DNA of 64,000 bases from Patagioenas fasciata (Eukaryota > Chordata > Aves > Columbiformes > Columbidae), in assembly GCF_037038585.1 (NCBI RefSeq), contig NC_092523.1, positions 44,853,001 through 44,917,000 on the forward strand. Direction: 5' to 3'. Below are positions 45,501-57,500 of the stretch, in pieces. The number at the start of each line of letters is the position of its first letter. Position 1 is the first letter of the stretch. The notes beneath the pieces are model-generated. The model searched no databases. It saw nothing but the letters and a program-made list of their open reading frames with translations, and was not told where the DNA came from. Made by a program: the position numbers and the translations under genes.

Positions 45501-48500
45501 TTATCAACCTTTCTCTGTTCTGTTCAAAAAATTTGGCTCAGATATATGTATCTGCATGATGACCTAGCCCAGATTCAATCCTTTTAAGTAACAGCATATT
45601 CAGAGACACCAAATCAGACTAAAAAGATTTGCTCAAGCGGGTAGTTCCACTGAGTTAAAGGTTGTTGACTTAAATGGCAGGAATATAGACTAGGAATATC
45701 GTCAGGATCATAGAATAATTAAAAAAGAGTCCTGAGCATTGTGTTTTAAAAGGAAACATTTATTTTGAAGATTTCTTTTGATTTCTGAAACTGTTTCTGG
45801 CTCAAGTCACTGTTACGAACATGAAACAATCACTTCACACAGAGCCTTTTAGTTGCTTTCCTCTCCTTTTATGCAGGGAAAATCTGTATTTAAAACATTA
45901 AAGGACTTGTTAACAGAGGGACACTATACTTTCACAAGCACCAGCTGAGCCAACTGGTCATAATTATAAGGCTGTAGTCACGAAAAATTTGTAGAATTGA
46001 TAGTCAAACCTGAAAAGAGCAACAGACCACTTTACTGCTCTACTTACATTATGGTTACATTTGAAGACACTGACGGGACAGCACGCAATTTGGCAGCATC
46101 ACAGAAGATCTCCAGCCCTTGGCAGGTACATTCTGCTGGCACAGCACCAGCCACTGCATGAGAACAAGAACGTGGTCATGCCAAAAGGCAGGAAGGGTGG
46201 TGTGATGAAAAGTGGAGAAAAGAAAAATGGTGTAAAAGAACAGTGAGCACCAAGACAGGCATACCAGGCTGTGTTAAACAGAAATTAAGGCACTTATTTC
46301 TATGTAATTGATTTAGACCTGGGAAGACATATAAAAGGACACAAAAAATTGTGTTACCTCCTGACTTGTGTGAAGGAGCTCACAAAACCTCTTGAGCTTT
46401 AGGCTTGATATACAGGAATCTGTCACAGATTTTTTTTTTTTTTTGTGGCTCTTTTTTAGATTATTTAGTCCTCTTATATTTATTAGAATGAGCACAATCC
46501 TGTCCAAGTGAAAATGGGATAAAAATGGATCAGGAATTCTTTGCTCTCTTTGACCCCATCTCTGTGCTTTAAGTAGACAGCAGAGCCAGAAAATCTGCAC
46601 AAAGGGATGAATGCCCGCAGAAGTGAAGTGGGTTTGCAAGAATAATTTGATATACAAAGAAGTGAATTTGGAGGAATGTTGCCTCCATTTTACTCTGAAA
46701 GTTGTGTGTTTCTTGGTCTTCTAATGGTATTAATTTATTCAGACAAACATTTGTATTACCCTCCTAATTGGCACACGTTTGACACTTCTCTTACAGAAAA
46801 CAGATCATTGTTAATGGAACTGAAATTAGTTTCAATGCAATTGTTTGTCTGAGACGTTGAGTCTGTTTTACTATAAATGAAACTGATATATTTCTCTGTC
46901 TGATAAGCATATTTGTTGTGTGTTTCTTTCTAGGGATCTTTAGTAATAATCACAAATGGTATCTGTAATTACTTACAGCACTCAGGTGTCTTTGTCTGAA
47001 ATGCATACAGAGATTTCAGCTTACTATATTTGTCCTTTGTATAATGTTTATCAAATTGCAGAGACCATCCGTTGTTGTCCTCTAATCAAAACAAAACAAA
47101 AACCACAACACAAATAGAAGATAAATTAGAATAGCAATAGAAGGTAGAAATACCTTCACTACACTCAGCTGCATCAAGTTTTATCCAAATAACATGTATT
47201 TTCCAGAACATTTCATAGACCATTAGATGGCTTTATCTTTATACAGCTGCCTAATCACGCATATATACAGGGATGACAAGCTGCATAGTAGGAACAGCTT
47301 ATTATACCTTCAACAACAACATTGTCTGTGACAATTGTACCGAAAAAGTATAATATATCACTTCAGTAATTTTTGTTTGTATAGGAGTCTAAAAATGAGA
47401 CCAAACCTATTTTCCTTTCTCCTTAAACATGCAGGTTTGTCACTTTGTCCAGGAAACCTCAAATGTTTACTAAGACTCCAACTACTTCTTTCAGGGGGCT
47501 GTCTCACACTGTAATTTTTTTTTCCTGAAAATCTAAATGAAGGCCAAATGCTTTTCCAGATAATGGGTGCTTTTCAAGATAATGGGTGACACGGTATAAC
47601 ATATTCAAGTAAATATGTTTAAGGTAACCTTAATATACATTAATAACCAAGAGTTATTCCATGTTACCAGTTTGGTCACTATGCATAGATGTCCTGGAAC
47701 AGAGTGGTCTATGGCTATAAAGGTGAAAATGAAGAACAGACCTTTCAGTTCCTTCCCACAAATGGGTATTTCCAGATACAGTGGTGCAGGAAAAAACTAC
47801 AGACCTGTTTCTTGGAGGTCTGTCATACATTTGTGATTTAATGATCAGGTAACTACTTCCAAAATGGACAGGAATACATACCACCACCAAAAAAAAAGCC
47901 CCTAACTTGCCTTTAAAAGCTGTGATCTGATTTTGGTTTTATTAATTGAAGTCTGGCCTCTTTTCAGTTTTAATAACACCCACACTCTTTTAGTTTAAAG
48001 TATTTCATTTAATGAATATGCCCCAGTAGCAGAAATGCTCTTTTGAATTACACTCACCAGCTGGTTGAGTCAAAGCATCAGTGATAACTGGAAGCATTAC
48101 TTTGTAAGGATGCCTACTGTCGCACAACATTTATAGAACTCTGAGAATGGCTCTGTTTTGCTAGTCATTACAGTCTTAGTTTCACTTTTATGATATGCTA
48201 GCATCAGTCTTTCCCTAGCAATTTCATATGGGAATTGTTTAGTTATACTTAAATACAATTCTTTGCAGACATTTCTCTATAAATCTTTATGTTCAAGTAA
48301 GCATTACTACTATATCTATTGCCTTCAAAATAGACAGGGAGAAGAAACACCAAAACACAACATTGACTTCTTTGCAACTTTTCCCATTCTGAAACAGTGT
48401 CTCATTTTTCATGTCACATTACAACACAGTTGTTTTCTCAGCTGGGTAGGAAAATGACTTTGAAAGCATTTCCCAAAGCCTGGCTGTGGAGTGCCTAAAG

Positions 48501-51500
48501 ATGGAGCTGTTCTGGGAGGTGCCTGCCTCTTCACTGCCTAAACTGAAAAGATGTGCCATGCATGATGATAAATAGATATTATGAAAGATTAAGTAACTTC
48601 AGGCAAACTACCTTTTAGCTAGCATTAATTCATTATGCTTAAATAGAAAAAATAAAAAATTCAAAGCAACTCAAAATCTTCACAAATTGCTCCATTGAGA
48701 GAAAAGACAGACTTGAAAAGTGACTTCACTTGAAAACCAATGTGAATTAATTTATGCTCTGCAAGGATGCCATCTTCCTACCCAGAGAAGACTTTTAAGC
48801 GTATTTTACTAACTTCCTCAAGAGCACCTAGTCTGCTCTGATCTGTTAGCAATTTTGCCAGTTTAGATCATGAAGCTGATATTCATAAAGAGCCTAATGC
48901 ATTTTAGACAAAATGAAAGGTGTTGGCAAGCCTGCAGAAATATTGCTCCCACCTGTTTTAAATGCTCAGCAAAAGTTCAGTTTCAGGACTACCTGCAACA
49001 TGGAACTTGTAATTGATGTAGCAATGAGAACAGATATTTGCCAAGCAGTGAGAGCCTTATAAACCTGCTGCTCTGTAGTTATGGATGTAATGGGGTTGCC
49101 CCATCACTGTTTCTGAATAGGTAACTGGACCACAACCATTGAATTTAATTTGCTAGACTGGGCCCAGCAACTGGGATCTGAAGAAACTGGTGGGAATACA
49201 ATGCATGTAGCAGAAAGAAGATTTAAGGAGAAAGGAATCTTTCAGTGTGGATTTTTAAACATAAATTTGTAAAGATATGCTAAAAATGAGATTATTCTTG
49301 GAGTATAATTGTACAAAATAAATATTTTGCAGTCAGGAATTCAGTCTCAAAATATTTGTGGACTTCTTAATTTGTAATTACATTCATAGAAAATTTTGGA
49401 AAACTAACCACAGATTCTGAATATATAGTTAAAAGCCATAAATTCTAATCCTTCCGTGAGCCAAAGAACATATAAAGTATCGTTTTTCTGCATTTCCCTC
49501 CCTCTGACAATGGAGTGGATAGAGGAGATTTCATTCCACCTCGTAGTATTTTTAAAATGCTTTGCCATGTGACAAAGCACGTACAAGAGGTGACCATCAC
49601 TGTAGTTCACATCTGCAGAGAAAAAGGATGAGCAGTGCCTCCTATACTGATGGGAAGGAGGGACCAGGTCACCGCAAAGGGGAAGTTCTTCAGAGTTTTC
49701 CAGGAAGTTGCGAGGCAGCTGTGTATTTTTGGGTGGCCATAAATGAGGGGGAAAAAAGGACAGAGAAAGGAGAAGATAAATAATTTTGTACTGGAAGCAT
49801 TCCAGTTGTCTGAAGTTTCTGGTCAGTTCATTTGAAATAACAGGCTTTTCTCATGGCACTGGTTTTCCTGCCTTCTACTAGAAACACAAAGGCGTATCCG
49901 AATATAACAAAACAAGTTATTCAAAGTTTTCTGACCTTCAGAAAAGTTTGCTTTGAGCCAAGTTTTGTGCCCAAACCTGGGGCAGTCTTTAGTTTTATAC
50001 AAACTGTTTTGTCAAATCCCAGAAGAAAGTATTGTGCAAATAATTAGTGCAACTGTTTGGTGAAGCACTCAATCCCAGAACTGTAAATCACTTTGTGATC
50101 ATTTGAAGTTCATATGGTAGGTTTGTGACCTGTGTACCTCTGTCAAGATGAGGTTCTCCAAATGCTTTAAGAAATTAATGCTAATAATACTGGTCTTGAA
50201 ATCCCAAATCTATCACTTGGGGGAGTACAGCTCAGATGAAAAATTACTTTTTCCTGAGCCAGTTCTAAAACAGATTATGTTGGCTGCACTTCTGTAAAAA
50301 TGAGATCTGAGAAAACAAGGCATCAGCAAGTATTTACATACATGGGATAAGTGAAATAAGTAATTGTAAACAGGATTTATCTGCCCACTGGATTAAAATA
50401 CTGTTCTTGCTAAAAATTGTCAATTACCGTATTTCTGATGGGAAAGAGAATGAGAAAAAGTATATTAATCCTGACAAACTACAGACATGAATAATCTGTT
50501 CAGTGACAGATCCAAGAAAATATCAGCTTTATTTAATTTAATGTACATATTTTATTTAGGTTGGAACTTCTGAAAAGGATGTTATTTATACAACTTTCCC
50601 CTTCTCTTGGCCATGTTGTCATGGGTTATTATGCAGAGAAATGCTATCAGTTAAATGCATAAGCACTCTAAGGAGACACTGTGTCACCCTTTGATTTTCC
50701 CTTTGCTGTTGGTGGTCATAACCCGTAGACTTATTTCTTTCTGCCAGTAGTTCGAATATACTTTCTCTTGCTGCAAGAAACAACTTTAGGCTTTTCACAA
50801 AGACATATTTCAGTACAAGGAAAACCTGTGTCCTTCAGACAAGAAGCAATTCCTTTAAAGTGTTTAGAGACGAAGGAATATAATTGCTGTTTTCCATAGT
50901 GTTGGGGCATACTGATACAGTCTAATAACTTACAGTGAGACCAAAACCAAACTTAGATTTTATGAAGTGTAGTGTTACAGTGCCTGTAGCATTCAACTCT
51001 GGGAATAAATTCCACAGCCTCAATTCACATACCCAAGTGGGAAAAACTGAAGAACCTAAAACTGGATGCCTACCAGTCAAGGGAAAGGCGATTTACCTCA
51101 CACCAAGCTGTGTGCCACTGCACATTGACTGCATCCTGTACCTGCTGATTCATTGAAATGTAGCTTGCCTACCTCTATGTGACAATGCAATCACAGAAAA
51201 ACAGACAGGAATTAAATCAATTCAAATAAGGTTTACATTTTTCTGGATGAGCTAGATCACGTGCAAACACAAGTTTATTCTTGATTGTAAAACAACTTAA
51301 TTAATGCAGTACAACTTTTAAGAAAACAGGCAGTCTCAAATTTCCAGAAGATGTCTTCTCGATAGTGGATCTTCATTCCTGTGAAGCACTTGCATAGGGG
51401 AATTTTCCAGTTTATATAACAATACTTTTAATCTTTATAGATTAATCCAGTTTTATCTGCTGTTTTTCTTGAAGCATTACAATTTTAAAAATAAATGTGG

Positions 51501-54500
51501 CAGAATAAATTAAAATGAGCTAATAGCATGAATAGCTCTTAGCCTCTGTAGCATAATAGCTAATAGCCTCTAGGACTTCAGCAAAGCTATTCCATTTGTT
51601 GATATTTGGGCATCCTGATTACTTCAGTGCTATATACTGTGGATGAATGGCAATGGCAGCAAAAATTAAATTTGGCCATATACAAAAAAATTTCCATGTA
51701 GAGATTGAAAATTTGATCCTTTGTCAAATATTTGCTACACATTAAGCATGCCACTGACTTCCAAGTGTTCTCTTTTCACATCATAAACAGAATTTACTGT
51801 CTAGGCCTCAAAATGGAGTGGTGTCTCATATATTTAAATCTCACACTTTAAGTATGATGGAAAAAATGCCATGCCAGGAAAAGATGAGACTAACTATAAC
51901 ATTATTCATTATTAGTATTAATTTGAAATAGAAGTTGTCAAGATCCTCTGCAATGTGGTCAGGCAAAAAAGGGAAATTCAGACCCTCTGAAATGTCTCAT
52001 CCCTTATGAGTAATCTTGTAATATTAAAGCATACATCTTTTGTATAGTTGTTTTGAAACATCTCATAGAAATTTCGATTCTGCTATGGAAACCTGGAAGG
52101 TGATTTAATGAATCTACAGAACTGCAGTAATTCTCTGTAAGCTTATAGACCTTCAAAGAAACACATATGAAGACAGAACGACATCTATATAGATTAATAT
52201 TACTTTCATCCTGTTGAATTTTATAGGTCCTTTTAAAAAAGAGACAGTATGGTATAATTTATTAAATAAGGCATGCCAGTCACTGGATGACTGCCTGTCA
52301 CACAGTAACAGACGAGGCCTTTGCTTTTAGAGTTAAACAGGTGCAGGACTTCAAACAGCCGCTCCCTGCCCTGTTTTGCTAGAAACCTGTGTCTGTGATT
52401 TCCAGTCTATGAGCTAGACAGACCTTAACAAACATCTAAAAATGAACTTTGCAACTGGGGAGAAGAATGCTGCCTTTTGTTCAGAGACCTCTTAGGCCTG
52501 GGAACAACACAATAGTAAATATATTTAGCTAGTAAAGAACTCCTCCAGAGAGTCAGAAACATCTTAAATTAAATCTGCCAGCCTGTTCTTGCTTCACTGG
52601 ACTGGAAAAATGTGGCTATGACACTGTGATTAAAAAACAAATGCAGACACACTACAACCATTGCTTAACTGCCAAAAAAAATTTTGCAGAACTATCAGCA
52701 AAATTGTCCAGAAGCCAAATTTCTAAACACTGAGGAAACTTGTGCTCTCAAAATAGCTCAGACTACTTTGTTCCATTAACTACTCTACATAATTAAAGAC
52801 CCTGCTTGTGAAAAAAAAAAAAGAAGCACTCTAACATGGGTTCCTTCCATTCCCCTTTTATTATTGCTAGTATGTAGAGTGGTAGACAAATATGTAACAG
52901 TAGTTGTGGTTTTTTTTTCAATGCCCCATTCACAGTGAAACAATCCAGTCTACAGAGGTGCAACACGTTAGGCCCAATGTACATGATTTCAGTTTTGAAA
53001 TTAATAAGAATTATGTTTTTTGCATTTTAAACAATTCTTACATCACCGTAATTTTATTCTAAATATGACTTATACATGTTATTTGCACATAACTATTTCC
53101 TCTAGAGATTTACTAGTAATAAATGAAGAACCTATTTCAACAACCAGTTTTGAAAAGAAGCATGAGAGCTATTCAGTAGTGTGAAATGGCAGTGACCCTA
53201 ATTCTAAACAAATTATAAACTGTATCTACTCAATTCCCAATTAAGTTTAAGAAAAGAAGAATCAAGGCATTTACTCATGAGAGTTTTGTATACAGACTGC
53301 ATGGGAAGATACTGTATCTCCCGTTTCTGCGACAATTTGCAGGAGGTCACAGCCTAGATTTCTTCATCTCATCTAGGGGAAAAAAAAACCCAAACCACTA
53401 AAAAAAAAATCACTGCTAGCACAATGCTCACAAACAGTGTTATCCAGTACTATTGAGGAAGGCTGCCATATGAGTCACTGTCCTGGTTTTGTTAAAAACA
53501 AGACAAGTTTCTCTTCTAGTGAATTTTTCTTTTAGCTAATTTCTTCTTAGTAACTGCACTTTTCTGAAGTTGGATACATGTTTTTCCAGACATAGCGATG
53601 GAATGCAAGGTCGCTGATAAGAATGCATGTCCTGTAAGCAAGGAGAACGAACTGAACAGGTGACTAAAACTAACCAACTAAGTATTCCATTCCATCCACG
53701 TCATAACACCATATAAAAGTGGGCGACCACGAGGGTCTCATGCTCTCTTTGACTAAGGTCGGCATCTGGAGAGGACCCTGTCTGCCGTTGCTGTGATCTG
53801 AGGCCTGGTGACAGATCCTGCATCCCTGAATCCAGTTCCAGTTTGCTGTGGCATCCAACCCAGGACTTGCGAGTGCCTGCCCTGTGGCTGTTGGAGCAGT
53901 GCAGAGCTGGGAAATTCAAGATTGGTTTTGTTTATTTTGCATTATTTTCTCTATTTTATTAGTAGTATTAGTAAAACATTTTTAACTTTTTCCAACTTCC
54001 AAGTCCTCTCTCTCTTTGCCTCTCTTTGCCCTCCTATTGCCTTTCCTTAGTGGGGAGTGGGGGGTGAGGGGGGGAAGATGGGAGGGGGTTGACAAAGCAT
54101 CTGCCACAGTTTATTGTCGCCCTGCAATCAAATGGTGACAGTCACAAAGACTGGGGTTTTTTTTAAGCATCTGAGATTTTCATTAGTTTCTTAATTTTGG
54201 TAAACTATGATTCTTTGGTCACTGAAGACACCAGGAGCCTTTCCACTGATTTTAGTGGAGTTAGTCCAGGTCAGTTTTCACCAGCCTCAGCCTTGCTTTA
54301 AAAGACATGTTTGTGGTCGAAAACGCAGGTAGCATGACTGAAGATTTCACGTCACTATTATTGTTTGCATTTTAAATTAGAACAAAACATCATAAATCCA
54401 AGAGCTACATTAGGTTTTTGCCTGCATGTTTGAGTACTATCAAACCCTAATGGAAGTTAGGAATAACTTTAAAATCTGAAAGGAGGACTATTTATAAAGA

Positions 54501-57500
54501 AATCAGTGCACCTGTACTTTACGTTCAAGGGATTTTCAGAACTTGCAACTACAGGGTGCTGACCTACAGTGCCAAATGGGTCAGAGACAAAGCAGCATAG
54601 GGCTTAATCTTAGACTTCAAGACATATTGTAAAATATGTTTTCAAATTGGCCAGGTAGGATGTAAAGTCCAGAGTTCTCCCTGAGAGGAGAAAAGCTCAC
54701 TACCTTTTGAGATCTGATTATGTTTCTATATTTCTCCATTTACAGCTTTGTATCAAACTAAATTCAAGAGCAGGTGGGTGGTTTTGGAACAAGAAACTTG
54801 AGGTACGATACCATGCAATTTACTGGGAGGCTTCTCCCCAAGAGCTGGCATCATACCAACATCACAGCTAATTTGCTGTTAGGATGAACAAATCATGCTG
54901 ACTATCCAGCAGAACGGCTGGAATACTAGGGTCACTTGCACCAAAGATCTTAGAAGATCACCCAGGAAAAACAAATTTTCAGTCTCAGTCACATAAAATT
55001 TAGCTGCAGACCTTAGTTTTATGTTTATTATTTCAACATGGAAAGCATGATGGAAGTGAAGGAGGAAGCAGATTTGAAGAAGGCACCATGAAGCCAATCT
55101 TTATGTGCCTGGGTTGGATGTGAACAGTGATGGCAACATGTCTGAAAACATATCTCTCAGTGAGATTTTGTTTAGTTTGAAAAAAATACACAATCATGTT
55201 GCGCTGTTACCAGGCACGCAGTGCATTAACATGCCTAATACTGCAAATCATCTAAAAGATTACAACAATAAATATCACAATAGGAGTTAAGTGGGGAATG
55301 AGAGAACTTCACTCATTAAAAGAGACAGGGACAGAATTGCTACAAGATGGTTGGAGTGAGTAGTTTCAGTGTTTTCAGAGACTCCTATTGTATTAATCTC
55401 TTCTGCATTGATGCCTTTTTGTTTCAAGGACCTTAAAACACTTTTATAAAGCAACTTTCTTGGAAGATCTTTTATGCTTTTTGTGCTAGTTGCTTCTCTG
55501 CTTGTTTTGTTCACTGATGTTTCTTAAAAGTGCTAATTTCAGTAACTGCGGTTGCTGTTAATATTCAACACACTTAGAGGCTTGTATTGAACATGCCCTT
55601 CCTTCCTTCCTTCCTTCCTTCCTTCCTTCCTTCCTTCCTTCCTTCCTTCCTTCCTTCCTTCCTTCCTTCCTTCCTTCCTTCCTTCCTTCCTTCCTTCCTT
55701 CCTTCCTTCCTTCCTTCCTTCCTTCCTTCCTTCCTTCCTTCCTTCCTTCCTTCCTTCCTTCCTTCCTTCCTTCCTTCCTTCCTAAAAAAAAATAAAAAAA
55801 ATTAGTAAACCAGCTGCTTTACCTAACTGTGTTTGAGACACAAACATTAATAAATAAATAAATACAATTCTGAATTCCTTTTGTGGTTGACACTGATTTT
55901 TTCCCTCCCCACACCTGTTGGGTTGAATGTTGTAGACTGGCCACCTCCAAGTTCAAATTTATGCAAGGTGAAAATGTGTGAGAATTTAAAAGTTGAAATA
56001 ATTAGATTACCTTGTGGTTAAGATTAAAATTTCCAATGGTATTGCATGAAACAATTACTACACTGGAATAATATAACTTTGAATTGTTTTTCTGTAACCA
56101 GGAGCAATGACTTCAACTGAAAACTAGTTATAAATTTAAAAAAAATGGTTAGAAGGAACCAAATATGACTGCTGACATAAGGCAGGCATACTAAGTGGCC
56201 CTGGGAAACTGCAGCAGAAAAAATAGCCAGGTAGTTTGTCTTAGGAGATAATCGATGAGGCTTCTTTTATTGGATTTTAAGCAAGACGAATAGTCACAAA
56301 ACGGACCTGTCCCCTGAAATGCCTCACACTGACTACCATGTAGGGACATTGCAGAAAATCTCACCAGGGCATTCATATTCTCAGGCAAGGAAGCAACTCT
56401 TCCTTTATTCAAACAATGAAGTTTGACTGCAATACCAGTATTTGAGAAAACATTACTGCTGAATGTGACCTTAATGCGTTACACACAGCATGCATTGCTG
56501 AATGAGAATATGAGAAAAACACTAACAAGATATGAGAAAAACACTAACAGTGTAGTTCTCCCAGTAAGTCAATACAACGACTCTTGATCTTTTGTAGTTT
56601 AGGCTTTCAGAAATTGAAGCCAGCTCATTCTTGAATCACTATACCCAGAAGAGGTTTTAATATCACAGCTGAATCGTCTTGCAGGCTATACTGTCTTGTA
56701 CATCCCATCATGAAACTGTGTAAATTCCAATCACCATTTGATCAAGCTGCACATTTTCAGCAAGTCCTTGTACGTTAGACTTTCTAGTACTAGAAATGAA
56801 ACATGGATAAAACAACTGTTTATGGTGCTTGCACTTAAGCATGAGAGAGGACCACTGTCAGAAATTTCTGCCACCAAAGGGCAAGATAATTACAGAAGAA
56901 TAACATAACAAGAGGATTTTGATTACTGTCAATGGAAATTATGTTTATGGCACAAGCAAATGACATAAAACGGGGAAAAGCTGCAGGTCCGTTATATGGG
57001 ATTCTAATTAAAAGTGACTTTCATACGAAGTAAGATGCTGAAAATTGATGGACATAAGAATAAGATACTGCAATATGTACAAAAATCAGCTTCACATCTA
57101 TACAGCGAGAGCAACTATTTTCAAAACATAATTGACTTTGCTGAGAACAGTTTTGAAAAATGCCTTTACCATATTTTGTTTGAAATTTGTTCAGAAAATT
57201 TATTTTAGTCTACATAGCTTGAAAGTCTCACTGGAGGCAGCGTGTGAGGCAGGGCTCCATACCTCTGGCTGCCCTGCATGGCTACAGGCAAACTACTAAG
57301 AAACAGGAAGTCTAGTTTCCCCAGGTGCCATGGATCAGTAGCTCTGGAACTATCCAGGCTGTTAGTAAGCTGACAATACTAGTAAATAAAATGTGCAAAC
57401 GTTGCTTTTCTCTCCCTGTGGTGATAGCTTTCAACCATATGGCTAAGCTCTCTTCTCACAAAATCCAGGGAGGCCTTTCCCAAAGTACCTCAGGTCTGTG

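Noticed and set aside
53670-54050. Short open frames within the LTR
   Set aside because: They overlap the TATA and downstream regions of the fossil LTR and show no retroviral or host protein similarity.
55587-55805. 72-codon open frame of Phe-Leu-Pro-Ser repeats
   Set aside because: It is simply the CCTT microsatellite translated.
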